DNA from: CAYXLI01 sp964464925 | Lineage (GTDB): Bacteria > Acidobacteriota > Terriglobia > Bryobacterales > Bryobacteraceae | Assembly: GCA_964464925.1 (NCBI GenBank) | Contig: CAYXLI010000018.1 | Location: 53,000 to 116,999 of the forward strand | Direction of reading: 5' to 3' | Length of the DNA stretch: 64,000 bases | Shown here: piece after piece, positions 25,271 to 34,826 of the stretch | Numbering within the stretch: the stretch's first letter is position 1 | Layout of the letters: each line of letters begins with the position of its first letter | Translations under genes and position numbers: made by a program | Notes under the pieces: generated by a model | Database searches by the model: none | The model's input: the letters and a program-made list of their open reading frames with translations, nothing else | What the model was told of the DNA's origin: nothing

Positions 25271-27615
25271 AGCGCATTTTCTTTCGCACCATCTTGTTTG
25301 CAGCCATAGTCTTTGTGGTGGCCGGCCTGGCGGCTCCTCAGATCAAGCTGAACAGCTTCAAGGAACGTGTGCGTGCTGCGCTCCAGAACTCATTACACCG
25401 GAAGGTCAGAATCGGGGAAGTCACGCTGAGCCTATTTACCGGGCCCGGCTTTTCCGTCAATGACGTGGTCATTGATGATGATCCTTCGGTCGGGTTGGAG
25501 CCGTTTGCATATGTGTCGACCCTAGACGCGCGAATCGGTCTTTCCACGCTCTGGACTGGGCGGCTGCAATTCTCGACGTTGACACTCGATGAGCCAAGCG
25601 TGAACCTGGTGAAGCCTTCCGTTAAGCCGTGGAACGTGATTCTCCTGCAGCAGACCATGGAGCAGGGCGGGGGAGGAAAATCGAGCAGAGAGAGTGCCGC
25701 GTCACTGCCGACTATTCAGATTCGCTCCGGGAGATTGAATTTCAAGTTTGGTGATGTGAAATCACCTTTCTATTTCACCAACGCGAGTGTGGATATCTGG
25801 CCCAATGATGCCAACCCGGGCTCGTTCGAGATCCGATTTTCAGGCGAACCGGCGAGAACGGATCGAACGGCACAAGGTTTCGGTACCTTGAACGGCCGTG
25901 GCCGCTTTCAACGCGCCATTGCCGGCGATAGCAGGCTGGATTTGTATCTGGAACTCGAGAAGAGCCGCATCGATGAGATGGCGCAGTTGTTTCGGGGACG
26001 GGATGTCGGCGTGCACGGCATAGTCTCTTCGCACGCAACCATTCAGGGTCCTCTGTCGAGCTTGCAGGTTGCAGGCCTGTTGCAACTGGAGGACGTCCAT
26101 CGTTGGGATCTGCTGCCCGCCAAAGGCGGAGCCCTTCAGTTGAATTACCGGGGCACAGCAAACTGGTGGAATCAGACAGTCGATCTGGTGACATCGAAGA
26201 AAGAGAATCCGAACCTGCCGTTCACGGTGCGTGCGCGCCTATTCGAATTCCTTGCACAGCCGCGGTGGGCCGCGGACGTCACCTTCGAGCAGTTGCCGGC
26301 TTCGAACATCATCGAAGTCGCGCGGCACATGGGCGCCCCTTTGCCGAAGGAATTGAGTGTGGACGGCAAGGTGGTGGGGGTGGTCGGTTATGGCTCCGCG
26401 TCCGGTTTGCAGGGTCAGGTGGGACTCGAAAATACATCACTGAGACTGGGACAGGACCGGCACCTGGATGTCGCCCAGGCGATGGTTTTACTCGATGGGA
26501 ACCATATACGGCTGGCACCGGCAGACATAGCTGGGAGCGAGGCACAATCCGCGCAAATGGAGGCGGACTACGATGTGTCCACCAGTGAGTTCGGCGTGAC
26601 CATTCGAGCCAAGGCACTGAACATTCTGGAGATGCAATCGGGGTCGCGAAGCTTGCTGGCTTCGGCCCCGCTGCCGGTGATGGAGCATTTCGCGTCAGGA
26701 ACCTGGAGCGGGACAATGCAATACAGGCTGAAGGGCGATGAGCCGGGCGTGTGGTCCGGCGATTTCCAGGTGCGAAACGCTGAGGCCCAAATTCCAGGCC
26801 TTTCCGCGCCGCTAATGATCACCTTTGCCGATGCCTCGGTGGAAGGGGCACGCGTGGTGATCTCTAAGCTACGCGCGCACGCCGCACACATTGCGATCGA
26901 TGGCGAATACCGTTACGAGCCCGGCGAGGCGCACCCACATCGGTTTAAGCTGACATCCCCGGCCGCCGATGTTTCCGAGTTGGAGAAGTTATTCCTGCCT
27001 TCCCTGCGCCGCGACCAGAGTTTTCTTGCGCGCACGTTGCGGTTCAGATCGGGTCCGCCGCCGGATTGGCTGCGGACAAGGCACGCGGACGGGACGCTTC
27101 GAATCGGGACTCTGACGACGGGACCTCTGGAATGGAAGAACGTACACGGCCGCGCGGTTTGGGATGGAACGTCCGTAGACCTCACGTCGCTGGAGGCGGG
27201 CTTCGAAGACGGGCTCGCAACAGGTCACGTGCTGGTGGACCTGACTGCTCTGCTGCCGAAGTACAGGCTCAAGGGCCAGGTGCAGAATGCAGAATTCAAG
27301 AACGGCCGCCTCGACGTAGATGCCAGCATCGAGAGCCATGGATTGGGTTCCGAGTTCCTGAGCAATATGAAGGCGGAAGGTGTGTTCCAGGCCCGGTCGG
27401 TGTCGGTGGTCCCGGACACTCCGTTCCGCGCCGCGTCTGGTTCGTATGAGTTCTGGGTGAGCCCGTTAGGTCCGAAACTCAGGCTTACCTCGCTGCAGGC
27501 CTCGGCTGGTTCAGAGAAGTTTCAAGGACAGGCTGACACCGCTGCCGATGGGCGGCTTCAGTTGGAATTGGGTTCCGCCACGCGGACGCTCCGCACCTCC
27601 CTCGACCTGAAATAG
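25267..27615 (+). CDS. AsmA-like/translocation-type envelope protein
   Basis: The 782-residue protein has an N-terminal membrane anchor (FFRTILFAAIVFVVAGLAA) followed by the AsmA start IKLNSFKERVRAALQNSLHRKVRIGEVTLSLFTGPGFSVNDVVI. The rest is a long repetitive beta structure with motifs such as LDARIGLSTLWTGRLQFSTLTLDEPSVNLV. AsmA-type proteins bridge inner and outer membrane and are implicated in phospholipid transport and outer-membrane assembly. The 4-bp overlap with the MocA-like gene suggests one transcript, though the functions are not obviously related. Confidence 0.85.
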   Translation: MKRIFFRTILFAAIVFVVAGLAAPQIKLNSFKERVRAALQNSLHRKVRIGEVTLSLFTGPGFSVNDVVIDDDPSVGLEPFAYVSTLDARIGLSTLWTGRLQFSTLTLDEPSVNLVKPSVKPWNVILLQQTMEQGGGGKSSRESAASLPTIQIRSGRLNFKFGDVKSPFYFTNASVDIWPNDANPGSFEIRFSGEPARTDRTAQGFGTLNGRGRFQRAIAGDSRLDLYLELEKSRIDEMAQLFRGRDVGVHGIVSSHATIQGPLSSLQVAGLLQLEDVHRWDLLPAKGGALQLNYRGTANWWNQTVDLVTSKKENPNLPFTVRARLFEFLAQPRWAADVTFEQLPASNIIEVARHMGAPLPKELSVDGKVVGVVGYGSASGLQGQVGLENTSLRLGQDRHLDVAQAMVLLDGNHIRLAPADIAGSEAQSAQMEADYDVSTSEFGVTIRAKALNILEMQSGSRSLLASAPLPVMEHFASGTWSGTMQYRLKGDEPGVWSGDFQVRNAEAQIPGLSAPLMITFADASVEGARVVISKLRAHAAHIAIDGEYRYEPGEAHPHRFKLTSPAADVSELEKLFLPSLRRDQSFLARTLRFRSGPPPDWLRTRHADGTLRIGTLTTGPLEWKNVHGRAVWDGTSVDLTSLEAGFEDGLATGHVLVDLTALLPKYRLKGQVQNAEFKNGRLDVDASIESHGLGSEFLSNMKAEGVFQARSVSVVPDTPFRAASGSYEFWVSPLGPKLRLTSLQASAGSEKFQGQADTAADGRLQLELGSATRTLRTSLDLK

Positions 27616-27662
27616 GCTCTGACCGGGAGGACTCGGGCCACGATAGAATACAGGTAATTCCG

Positions 27663-28757
27663 ATGGACCAGACTACGCCCTCTCTGTCTACCCACCTTAC
27701 GGAAGCCCGGGACACAGCTCGCGAGCAGTTGCTCGCTGCCTGGCAGCTTCACGTCGATCGTGTCCGCGAACAACTCGACTCCGGGTGGCAGGACCAGCTC
27801 GACCATATTTTCTCTGAACGCTTCACAGAAATGCAGGCTCAGCTTGAGCAGGCTTTTGCTTCCGCCGTGGAAGAGCACTCCAGCCACAAAGCGGACCAGC
27901 AACTCGGGTTGGCGCGCACGTCGGCGCAGCGGGAAATTACGGAGCTTCTGAACCAGGCATCGCGCCGGTTGAAGCAGACGGAAAGCCGCGAAGTGTGGAT
28001 TCGCACGTTCCTCGAGGCGGCCAGTCATTTCTGCGGGCGCGCGGCGTTGTTTGCCGTGGCCGGCTCGAAGCTGAAGTTCGAAGGCGGACTGGAGATCGAT
28101 ACGGACGCCGAGTTGGAGATTCCCCTTGAGCAGGCGCCGGCCTTCCAAAACGTGATCCAGTCGAAGGACACCGTCGTGGCGATCGGCACCGAACGGGAGC
28201 TTTCCGCGGAGGCGGCCCGTCTGTTCGGAGATACCAGCGAAAAGCGGATTTATCTGTTTCCTGTGCTCCTGCGGCAGAAGGTGGAAGGGATTCTCTACGC
28301 AGAGCCGGGCGAAGATCCCGTCGACGTCAGCGCTCTGGAGCTGGTTACGTCGCTGGCAGCGAACTCCATTTCCGAAACGGAAGTGGTTACTGTGCAACCG
28401 AAGCGGGACGACCTGGTCCGCATCACCGGCGTGGATCTGGGCACCACGCCTTCCTCTGCAGCGCCGAATGCTCCGAAAGCCGAGCAGGAGGCACACCTCA
28501 GGGCGCAGCGCTTCGCTCGCACACAGGTTGCTCACTTGCTGCTTTACAAGGTACAGCAGGTGAAGACGGGACGCGCCGTACGGGACTTGTACGGTACGCT
28601 GAAGGGAGAGATTGATGCAGGCCGTGAGGCGTACCGCGAACAATTCATGGCGGCATTCCCATCCATGGTGGACTACTATCACCGGGAGCTGGTCAATACG
28701 CTGGCAAATCGCGATCAGGCTGTTCTGGGCAATTCCTATCCTGGCCCTCTGGGCTAA
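27663..28757 (+). CDS. GAF-like domain protein with coiled-coil N-terminus
   Basis: This is a 364-residue cytoplasmic protein. Residues 1-110 are helical and coiled-coil-like (ARDTAREQLLAAWQLHVDRV, ERFTEMQAQLEQAF). Residues 115-240 form a GAF-like sensor (VWIRTFLEAASHFCGRAALFAV, IYLFPVLLRQKVEGILYAEP). The C-terminal 100 residues are helical (FARTQVAHLLLYKVQQV). I recognise no catalytic domain. It may be a sensory or scaffold protein. Its last 143 bp overlap the start of the transglycosylase gene in another frame. Confidence 0.7.
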   Translation: MDQTTPSLSTHLTEARDTAREQLLAAWQLHVDRVREQLDSGWQDQLDHIFSERFTEMQAQLEQAFASAVEEHSSHKADQQLGLARTSAQREITELLNQASRRLKQTESREVWIRTFLEAASHFCGRAALFAVAGSKLKFEGGLEIDTDAELEIPLEQAPAFQNVIQSKDTVVAIGTERELSAEAARLFGDTSEKRIYLFPVLLRQKVEGILYAEPGEDPVDVSALELVTSLAANSISETEVVTVQPKRDDLVRITGVDLGTTPSSAAPNAPKAEQEAHLRAQRFARTQVAHLLLYKVQQVKTGRAVRDLYGTLKGEIDAGREAYREQFMAAFPSMVDYYHRELVNTLANRDQAVLGNSYPGPLG

Positions 28758-30858
28758 CCCGCTAGCCGCGCAGAGTCTTGACGCGCTCGCACGGGCGTAC
28801 CGAAAGGACCCGACAGAAGCGAACCGCGCGCCGCTGGTGAAATTTGCCGCCGCGCATCCTTCCGATCTCCCCGGTGCGGAAGCGCTGCTCGCCCTGGCCG
28901 TAGTCGACTACGAAAACACGAATTACGACCGCGCCGTCTCTACCATCCGGCCAGTCGAGAAGCGCTTGAAACAAATCAGCGATTACGTGTCGTACCTGGT
29001 GGCAGCCTCGCAGTTCGGATCTCAGAATTATGCCAATGTGCCGCTGGAACTGACGACGTTGTGGCGCTCGCAGCCGAAGAGTCCTCTGTTTGCCAAATCG
29101 GTGCTGATGGCCGCCAAAGCGGGCATCGAGATGAATCAGCCGAAGGATTCCATCGAGCTGGTGCGCCGGTATCTGAAAGATTTGCCCCAACCCGAAGCGA
29201 CCATGCTGCTGGCGCAGGCCGCCGAGAAACTGCCGGATCCCATGGCCGCGGCCAGCTACTATCAGTCCGTCTACTACGGATATCCGCAAAGCGGGGAAGC
29301 ATCGGACGCAAGCGAGCGGATTGCCGCGCTGCGCACGGCACTCGGTGACAGGTTTCCTCCCTCGATGCCGCCGCTGATGCTAAAGCGGGCGATGGCCCTG
29401 CTCACAAAAGATCCCGCGCAGGCCAAGAAAGAACTGGAGCAGGTTGCCGATCAGATTGGCGGGGCGGACCGTGACCTGGCGCGCGTCCGCATCGGGGTTG
29501 CCGATTACAATGCGCGGGCTAACCAGGCAGCGGCATCCTATCTGCAGGCATTGAGGGTGAGCACTCCCGAAGCGGATGCCGAGCGTCTGCATTACCTCAA
29601 CTCCGCTTTGCGCCGGCTGAACCGGGATGACGAGGCCAGGGCCGTTCTCAATGAGCTATCGCTGAAGTATCCGACCTCGCCATGGCGTCTCGAATCCCTG
29701 GTGAATACGGCGAATGCATATTTGGTGAAGGCGCAGCCGGATCAGTACCTGCCGCTTTATCGAGCCTGTGCCGATGCTTTCGCGGATTCCTCCCAGGCGC
29801 CGGCCTGCCATTGGAAACTCGCCTGGAACGCGTACATCACGCGGCAGTCAAATGCCGCAGAGATGCTGAAGCAACACATCGGACGCTATCCGACATCGGA
29901 GAAAGCTGCCGCGGCATTGTATTTTCTTGGACGTTTGGCCGAGAGGAACGGCCAGTTTTCCGATGCTCGTGCATACTACCAGGCGATTGAGGATCGGTTC
30001 CCGAATTTCTTCCATGCTGTGCTTGCGCGCGCAAAGCTGAAGGAATCGAACATCGCAAAAGCGGCGCCGGCGCCGGAAGTGCAGGCGTTTGTGAACATCG
30101 TGCCATTGCCTTCACACGCACCCAGTCCAAATTTTCAAACCACGCCGGCGACAAATGCCCACATCGAGCGAGCTCACATTCTGGCGGCCGCGGGGCTGGA
30201 TGATTGGGCGGATACGGAGCTTCGCTTCGCGGCCAGGACCGACGCTCAGCCGAACGTAATCGCAATGGAATTGGCGCAGCTTGCGCAGCAGCGGGGTGCG
30301 TACGATCAGGGCATCCGAGCAATCAAGTCCATAGCTTCGGGGTACCTTTCCCTGCCATTCGAAGCCGCACCAGTGAAGTTCTGGCAACTTGCGTTTCCGA
30401 TGCCCTATAAGCAAGCGCTGGAGACGTACAGTAAGGAGCGCGCTCTCGACCCATTCCTGGTGGCGGCGCTGATCCGGCAGGAATCCGAATTTAATCCGCA
30501 GGCCGTATCGCGCGCGAAGGCTTACGGGTTGACGCAGGTGCTGCCGCGCACGGGCCGCGAACTCGCTCGCAAGATCGGCATGGCAGGGTTCAGCGCGCAG
30601 AGGTTATTCGAGCCGGAGTTCAATATGCGGCTCGGTACGTATTATCTGAAATCATTGCTGAACGATTGGAACGGCCGGATCGAGGCGACGCTCGCTTCGT
30701 ATAACGCGGGCAAATCGCGCGTGGCCTCGTGGCTCAATCTGGCTCAATACGAAGAGCCTGCTGAATTCATCGAGAGCATCCCGTTCACCGAAACCCGAAA
30801 CTACGTTCAAATCGTGCTGCGCAACGCCGACATTTACCGCCGGCTATACGGGAAGTAG
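28615..30858 (+). CDS. Slt-type soluble lytic transglycosylase with superhelical TPR-like domain
   Basis: The product has about 747 residues. A hydrophobic signal-like segment (LFWAIPILALWANPLAAQ) lies about 35 residues in, followed by a long helical repeat region (outer-membrane-lipoprotein/Slt superhelix) to about 590. The catalytic SLT domain has ALIRQESEFNPQAVSRAKAYGLTQVLP (Glu) and ATLASYNAGKSRVASWL. The enzyme cleaves peptidoglycan glycan strands in the periplasm. No ATG, GTG or TTG lies close to the signal segment, so the ATG at 28615 inside the GAF-like gene is the best start and gives an unusual N-terminal extension. Confidence 0.88.
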   Translation: MQAVRRTANNSWRHSHPWWTTITGSWSIRWQIAIRLFWAIPILALWANPLAAQSLDALARAYRKDPTEANRAPLVKFAAAHPSDLPGAEALLALAVVDYENTNYDRAVSTIRPVEKRLKQISDYVSYLVAASQFGSQNYANVPLELTTLWRSQPKSPLFAKSVLMAAKAGIEMNQPKDSIELVRRYLKDLPQPEATMLLAQAAEKLPDPMAAASYYQSVYYGYPQSGEASDASERIAALRTALGDRFPPSMPPLMLKRAMALLTKDPAQAKKELEQVADQIGGADRDLARVRIGVADYNARANQAAASYLQALRVSTPEADAERLHYLNSALRRLNRDDEARAVLNELSLKYPTSPWRLESLVNTANAYLVKAQPDQYLPLYRACADAFADSSQAPACHWKLAWNAYITRQSNAAEMLKQHIGRYPTSEKAAAALYFLGRLAERNGQFSDARAYYQAIEDRFPNFFHAVLARAKLKESNIAKAAPAPEVQAFVNIVPLPSHAPSPNFQTTPATNAHIERAHILAAAGLDDWADTELRFAARTDAQPNVIAMELAQLAQQRGAYDQGIRAIKSIASGYLSLPFEAAPVKFWQLAFPMPYKQALETYSKERALDPFLVAALIRQESEFNPQAVSRAKAYGLTQVLPRTGRELARKIGMAGFSAQRLFEPEFNMRLGTYYLKSLLNDWNGRIEATLASYNAGKSRVASWLNLAQYEEPAEFIESIPFTETRNYVQIVLRNADIYRRLYGK

Positions 30859-30885
30859 CATCTGCGCCGTGCGCTAACCTCAAGG

Positions 30886-32064
30886 ATGATGTCTCCTGCA
30901 ACAACGCGGCACCGTGCCGGCCGGATCGCTAATTTCACCGAGTCAGTGATTCGGGAGATGACACGTCTCGCCGTGCAGCACAATGCGGTGAACCTGGCGC
31001 AAGGCTTCCCGGATTTCGCCGCTCCCATGATCTTGAAGGAAGCAGCTCAGCGGGCAATTGCGGCCGATGCGAACCAGTACAGCATTACCTGGGGCACGCG
31101 CCCTTTCCGCCAGGCCATCGCAGACAAAACGCGCCGCTGGTATGGAACGGAACTCGATCCGGAACGCGAGATCACGGTGTGCTGCGGGTCGACGGAAGGC
31201 ATGATCGCATCGCTGCTCGCGGTGACGAATCCAGGTGATGAAATCATCATCTTCGAGCCCTATTACGAGAACTATCATCCCGACACGCAACTCTGCGGAG
31301 CAACGCGGCGGCTTGTCTCGATGCGGCCGCCGGAGTGGACGTTCGATCCTGAAGAACTCCGGCGCGCGTTCAATTCGAAGACGCGGGCGATCATTCTGAA
31401 CACGCCGAACAATCCGACAGGCAAGGTCTTCACGCGGGAAGAACTGCAGTTCATTGCGAATCTCTGCCAGGAGCACGACACGCTAGCCATCACGGACGAG
31501 ATTTATGAGCACATCACCTACGACGGCGCCCGGCATATTCCGATGATGACTCTGCCCGGTATGCGCGACCGCACCATCACCATTAACAGCATGAGCAAGA
31601 CGTATTCCGTGACCGGCTGGCGAGTGGGTTGGGTGTCCGCTGCTCCGGAATTGACTGCGTCGATCCGCAAGGTGCACGACTTTCTCACCGTCGGGGCCGC
31701 CACTCCATTACAGGAGGCGGGTACTCTTGCACTCGGGCTGCCCGATGAGTTCTATGCGCACCTTAGTACGGATTATGTTCAGAAACGCGACCGGATGCTC
31801 GGGATCCTGACGAACGCTGGCTTTCGCTGCCTCACGCCGTATGGAGCGTACTACATCATCACGGATATTTCGGGCTTCGGCTTCCGCGATGATGTCGCCT
31901 TCGCGCGGCATCTGATCGAGCACGTGGGCGTGGCGGCCGTGCCCGGCAGCAGCTTTTTCGCGAAACCGCAAGACGGCGCACATCTGATCCGTTTTTGCTT
32001 TTGCAAGAAAGATGAAACCATGCAGCAGGCTGAGGCGCGGCTGCAGACGCTACAATCGGCGTAG
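30886..32064 (+). CDS. Class I/II aminotransferase (PLP, fold type I)
   Basis: The 392-residue enzyme has the substrate motif NLAQGFPDF, the PLP-binding NTPNNPTGKVFTREEL and ITDEIYEH, the Schiff-base Lys in NSMSKTYSVTGWRVGW, and a C-terminal Arg region (AHLIRFCFCK). The NLAQGFPDF start is typical of methionine/glutamine transaminase and kynurenine aminotransferase-like enzymes. It transfers an amino group between an amino acid and a keto acid in the cytoplasm. Two adjoining ATGs (30886, 30889) follow an AAGG; either could be the start. No pathway neighbours decide the substrate. Confidence 0.9.
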   Translation: MMSPATTRHRAGRIANFTESVIREMTRLAVQHNAVNLAQGFPDFAAPMILKEAAQRAIAADANQYSITWGTRPFRQAIADKTRRWYGTELDPEREITVCCGSTEGMIASLLAVTNPGDEIIIFEPYYENYHPDTQLCGATRRLVSMRPPEWTFDPEELRRAFNSKTRAIILNTPNNPTGKVFTREELQFIANLCQEHDTLAITDEIYEHITYDGARHIPMMTLPGMRDRTITINSMSKTYSVTGWRVGWVSAAPELTASIRKVHDFLTVGAATPLQEAGTLALGLPDEFYAHLSTDYVQKRDRMLGILTNAGFRCLTPYGAYYIITDISGFGFRDDVAFARHLIEHVGVAAVPGSSFFAKPQDGAHLIRFCFCKKDETMQQAEARLQTLQSA

Positions 32065-32072
32065 GAGCAACT

Positions 32073-32411
32073 TTGGTAGCCACATACTTAGTGCCCGAAC
32101 AGACCGTCACTGCGAACGGCCAGTCTCAGGCCATCGCGGCCGATCCCGGACAGATGCAGATCACACTTGGCCTCAGCGAAGTGATCGAGCAGGAGAGCCT
32201 CGATGTTGCGATCTGGGGGTCACAGGACGGTACCGAGTGGGGCAAAACACCCATTGCCACTTTCCCGCAGAAGTTTTATCCCGGACTCTCGACCATGATT
32301 GTCGATGTGTCCGCAGTGAAACAGATACAGGTCCGATGGCAAGTGAATCGCTGGGGACGTGGACCGCAGACGCCACGATTCAAATTCTTCGTCGTCTGGG
32401 AACGCCTGTAG
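32073..32411 (+). CDS. Conserved small hypothetical protein
   Basis: The 112-residue protein has a probable TTG start at 32073 behind a TAGGAG site. It is beta-rich and aromatic (LDVAIWGSQDGTEWGKTPIATFPQKFY, VRWQVNRWGRGPQTPRFKFFVVWE), resembling a small jelly-roll or discoidin-like sandwich with no signal peptide. I do not recognise a characterised family. It follows the aminotransferase by 8 bp, so it may be cotranscribed. Confidence 0.6.
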   Translation: MVATYLVPEQTVTANGQSQAIAADPGQMQITLGLSEVIEQESLDVAIWGSQDGTEWGKTPIATFPQKFYPGLSTMIVDVSAVKQIQVRWQVNRWGRGPQTPRFKFFVVWERL

Positions 32412-32477
32412 CTACATTAAGAAGATTTCTCGAACTTTCCGTCTACTTTCCCGTCCAATGGGTAGGAGGGTTCGGCC

Positions 32478-32687
32478 ATGAGCAAAACCGGTCAACGTTT
32501 AGCGCTCTACGAGGCGATCCTGTCTCTGATAGAGCAGAAACGGACGGAAGCTGGCGACGAAACCTTGGGAGCGTCGATTGAGCAGTTCGTGGTCGATACC
32601 CAGGTTAAGGAATTAGAGTCGGAGATTTTCGACAATCCAGGTGCGATCGAGCCTTGGCTCATCCGCCTTCGTCGCGGCGAAGCCTGA
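32478..32687 (+). CDS. Small hypothetical protein
   Basis: The 69-residue helical, acidic protein (MSKTGQRLALYEAILSLIEQ, ELESEIFDNPGAIEPW) is preceded by a strong GTAGGAGGG site at a suitable distance from the ATG. No domain is recognised. It sits between a small beta-rich protein and a TPR protein on the same strand and may be part of their transcript. Confidence 0.6.
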   Translation: MSKTGQRLALYEAILSLIEQKRTEAGDETLGASIEQFVVDTQVKELESEIFDNPGAIEPWLIRLRRGEA

Positions 32688-32707
32688 GTTAGAGCTACTG
32701 TGAGAGC

Positions 32708-33598
32708 ATGTGGCCGCTGGTTCTGCTGCTCTTCGCTCCGCAATATGAGCTGAAGGGCAGGCTGGAACCAGCGGTTCATGCTTCTATCTCGCTGCAGAGC
32801 ACGTCCACAGCGTTCAGCACTTCAGTCCTCTCTAACCCGGAGGGGCGTTTCCGTTTTACAAAACTGAATTCCGGCACCTACACGGTGATTGTGTTTGCGC
32901 CTGGGATGGGGGAAATGCGCACCAGCGTCGACGTGGGGCCGAGTACGCCGGAAGTGACCATTCGGCTGAGCCAAGCTCGCGACACAGGCGCCGAACACAA
33001 AGTCTCGGCGAAGGCACTGAGCATCCCCTCGAAAGCATGGTCCGAGTACAGGGCTGCCGATCGCAGCCTCGCGCGGAATCAAACTGCCCAAGCCATCCAG
33101 CACTTGGAGCGCGCGACTCAATTAGCGCCGCAGTTCAGTCCGGCGTGGAATCATCTCGGCACTATCGCATATAAAAGCCGGAGATACCAGGAGGCCGTGC
33201 AGCACTTCCAGAGGGCGCTGGAGGCCGATCCGGAGGCGTACGAGCCGCTGGTCAACCTGGGTGGCGCTCTGCTGAATGTGGGGCGTATTTCCGAAGCGTG
33301 GAACTATAACGTGCATGCGGTGCTTGCGAGGCCCGAGGATGCCTTGGCGAATTCACAACTCGGGATGACGTACTTCGTAATGGGGAAGCAGGATCTCGCG
33401 ATCCATTATCTGAAGGAGGCTCGACGTATCGATCCGGGGCACTTCTCTCAGCCGCAACTACTCCTGGCGGAGATCTATCTGCGCCGGAATCAGCCCGCCG
33501 AGGCAGCACTGGTGCTGGACGAATTCTTACGGGTTCATCCCGACCATCCGAACGCGTGGGCCATTCGCGAGCAGATCGGCACGCTGCGGAAGCCGTGA
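32708..33598 (+). CDS. Carboxypeptidase-regulatory-like plus TPR protein
   Basis: This 296-residue protein has a short hydrophobic start (MWPLVLLLFAPQYELKG) that may be a signal peptide. Residues 18-100 form a carboxypeptidase regulatory-like beta sandwich (FRFTKLNSGTYTVIVFAPGMGE). Residues 120-290 contain TPR units (PAWNHLGTIAYKSRRYQEAV, EPLVNLGGALLNVGRISEAW, DALANSQLGMTYFVMGKQDLAI). The combination is frequent in acidobacterial secreted proteins and suggests a periplasmic scaffold. The function is unknown. Confidence 0.78.
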   Translation: MWPLVLLLFAPQYELKGRLEPAVHASISLQSTSTAFSTSVLSNPEGRFRFTKLNSGTYTVIVFAPGMGEMRTSVDVGPSTPEVTIRLSQARDTGAEHKVSAKALSIPSKAWSEYRAADRSLARNQTAQAIQHLERATQLAPQFSPAWNHLGTIAYKSRRYQEAVQHFQRALEADPEAYEPLVNLGGALLNVGRISEAWNYNVHAVLARPEDALANSQLGMTYFVMGKQDLAIHYLKEARRIDPGHFSQPQLLLAEIYLRRNQPAEAALVLDEFLRVHPDHPNAWAIREQIGTLRKP

Positions 33599-33610
33599 AC
33601 AGACGCAAAA

Positions 33611-33652
33611 GCGCAGTGGAGAGAGCCGCGAGTGAAAGCTCCCCCACTGCGC
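33611..33652 (-). terminator. Probable intrinsic terminator between convergent genes
   Basis: The 9-bp perfect arms GCGCAGTGG (33611-33619) and CCACTGCGC (33644-33652) lie between the TPR gene and the leftward gene at 33666. Read leftward, the hairpin is followed by TTTT, as in a rho-independent terminator for the leftward gene. It may also slow rightward transcription. Confidence 0.6.
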
Positions 33653-33665
33653 TAAAGCTTCCTGC

Positions 33666-33998
33666 TTAATAGGATCTCCAGTTACCGTACTGGTCGTAGT
33701 AGCCACCGTTTCGGTACGGATTGTCCTGGCGGTAGCCTTCGTTGTAGTATCCATTCGGGTAATTGTTCGAGTACCCGTTGTAACGGCCTTGGTTGTAACC
33801 GTTTCTATATCCCTGCTCGTAGGCTCTGTTATAACTGCCTGCCCGGTTATGGTCCCGGTGATGTTCGCGTTCCCAGCGCTCATGGTCGCGGTGTTCCTGC
33901 CGGAAATCGTCACGATCTCTCGCGGAAGCCACAGCCGGAGCCGCTAACGCCAGCACGGAAGCGAGCGAAACACCCAGCCAACCCAGTCTCTTTCTCAT
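33666..33998 (-). CDS. Secreted low-complexity Tyr/Asn/Gly/Arg-rich protein
   Basis: The 110-residue product has a clear signal peptide (MRKRLGWLGVSLASVLALAAPAVASA). The mature part begins with a His/Arg/Glu-rich charged stretch (RQEHRDHERWEREHHRD) and ends in a repetitive GY/NG-rich tail with periodic Tyr (YNRAYEQGYRNGYNQG). Such proteins are probably disordered and may bind metal or polysaccharide at the cell surface. The composition cannot identify a function. A GAGG site lies just before the ATG. Confidence 0.72.
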   Translation of the reverse strand: MRKRLGWLGVSLASVLALAAPAVASARDRDDFRQEHRDHERWEREHHRDHNRAGSYNRAYEQGYRNGYNQGRYNGYSNNYPNGYYNEGYRQDNPYRNGGYYDQYGNWRSY

Positions 33999-34076
33999 CG
34001 TGCGAACCTCCTCGTTCCTGCTTTTTGGATGTTCCGTTCGGCTCCAGTACCCGTATAGATTTGTAAACGGTTGAGA

Positions 34077-34823
34077 TTACAACCTGTTAATCAGGCTCGC
34101 GACATACCCGGCGCCGAATCCGTTATCGATGTTCACGACCGTCACGTTCGACGCGCAGGAGTTCAACATTCCGAGCAGGGCCGCCAACCCATTAAACGAA
34201 GCTCCATAGCCAACAGAGGTGGGCACGGCGATGACAGGGCACGCGACCAGGCCGCCCACGGCGGAAGGAAGTGCGCCTTCCATACCCGCGCAAACCACTG
34301 CTACTCGTGCCTGCATCAGGCGCTCGCGGTTGTGCAGCAACCGGTGGATCCCTGCGACTCCGACATCTGCGATCGCGTCCACTTCATTGCCCATAACCTC
34401 GGCGGTGACGCGTGCTTCTTCGGCTACAAACAGATCAGATGTTCCCGCGCAGACGATGGCGATGAGCCCCTTGCCTTGCAAGGTCTTCTCCCGCCATACT
34501 CGAATCGCTCCGGAGAGCGGGAACCACTCGGCTTCGGGAAACTCGGCTCGTACCAGATCGGCGGCCTCGATGCAGGCTCGCGTGATCAGCATATTGGAGG
34601 AGCGGCTGAGAATGACGCGCGCAATCCCGGCAATCTGTTCCGGAGTCTTGCCTTTACCGAAGACTACTTCGGGCATCCCGTTGCGCAATTCGCGGTGATG
34701 ATCCACCTTAGCGAACCCTAGATCTTCAAACGGCATGTGTCGCAGGCGCTCCAGTGCGGAATCCACCTCCACGCCACCCGTGCGCACGTCTTCCAGTAAA
34801 CGGCGAAGCTGTTCTTTATCCAT
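34077..34823 (-). CDS. larB: Nickel-pincer cofactor biosynthesis protein LarB
   Basis: The 248-residue protein matches LarB (AIR carboxylase-like, PurE fold): VVFGKGKTPEQIAGIARVI, VCAGTSDLFVAEEARVTAEVMG, DVGVAGIHRLL, CAGMEGALPSAVGGLVACPVIAVPTSVGYGASFNGLAALLGML. LarB carboxylates and hydrolyses nicotinic acid adenine dinucleotide in the first step of nickel-pincer nucleotide synthesis, used by lactate racemase-type enzymes. LarC and LarE are not in the window. The gene follows the DUF192 gene by 3 bp on the same strand. Confidence 0.93.
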   Translation of the reverse strand: MDKEQLRRLLEDVRTGGVEVDSALERLRHMPFEDLGFAKVDHHRELRNGMPEVVFGKGKTPEQIAGIARVILSRSSNMLITRACIEAADLVRAEFPEAEWFPLSGAIRVWREKTLQGKGLIAIVCAGTSDLFVAEEARVTAEVMGNEVDAIADVGVAGIHRLLHNRERLMQARVAVVCAGMEGALPSAVGGLVACPVIAVPTSVGYGASFNGLAALLGMLNSCASNVTVVNIDNGFGAGYVASLINRL

Positions 34824-34826
34824 GAT

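Noticed and set aside
27558..28682. 374-residue frame antisense to the GAF-like gene
   Set aside because: It is a shadow of the real gene in GC-rich DNA: Arg/Leu-rich, without domains.
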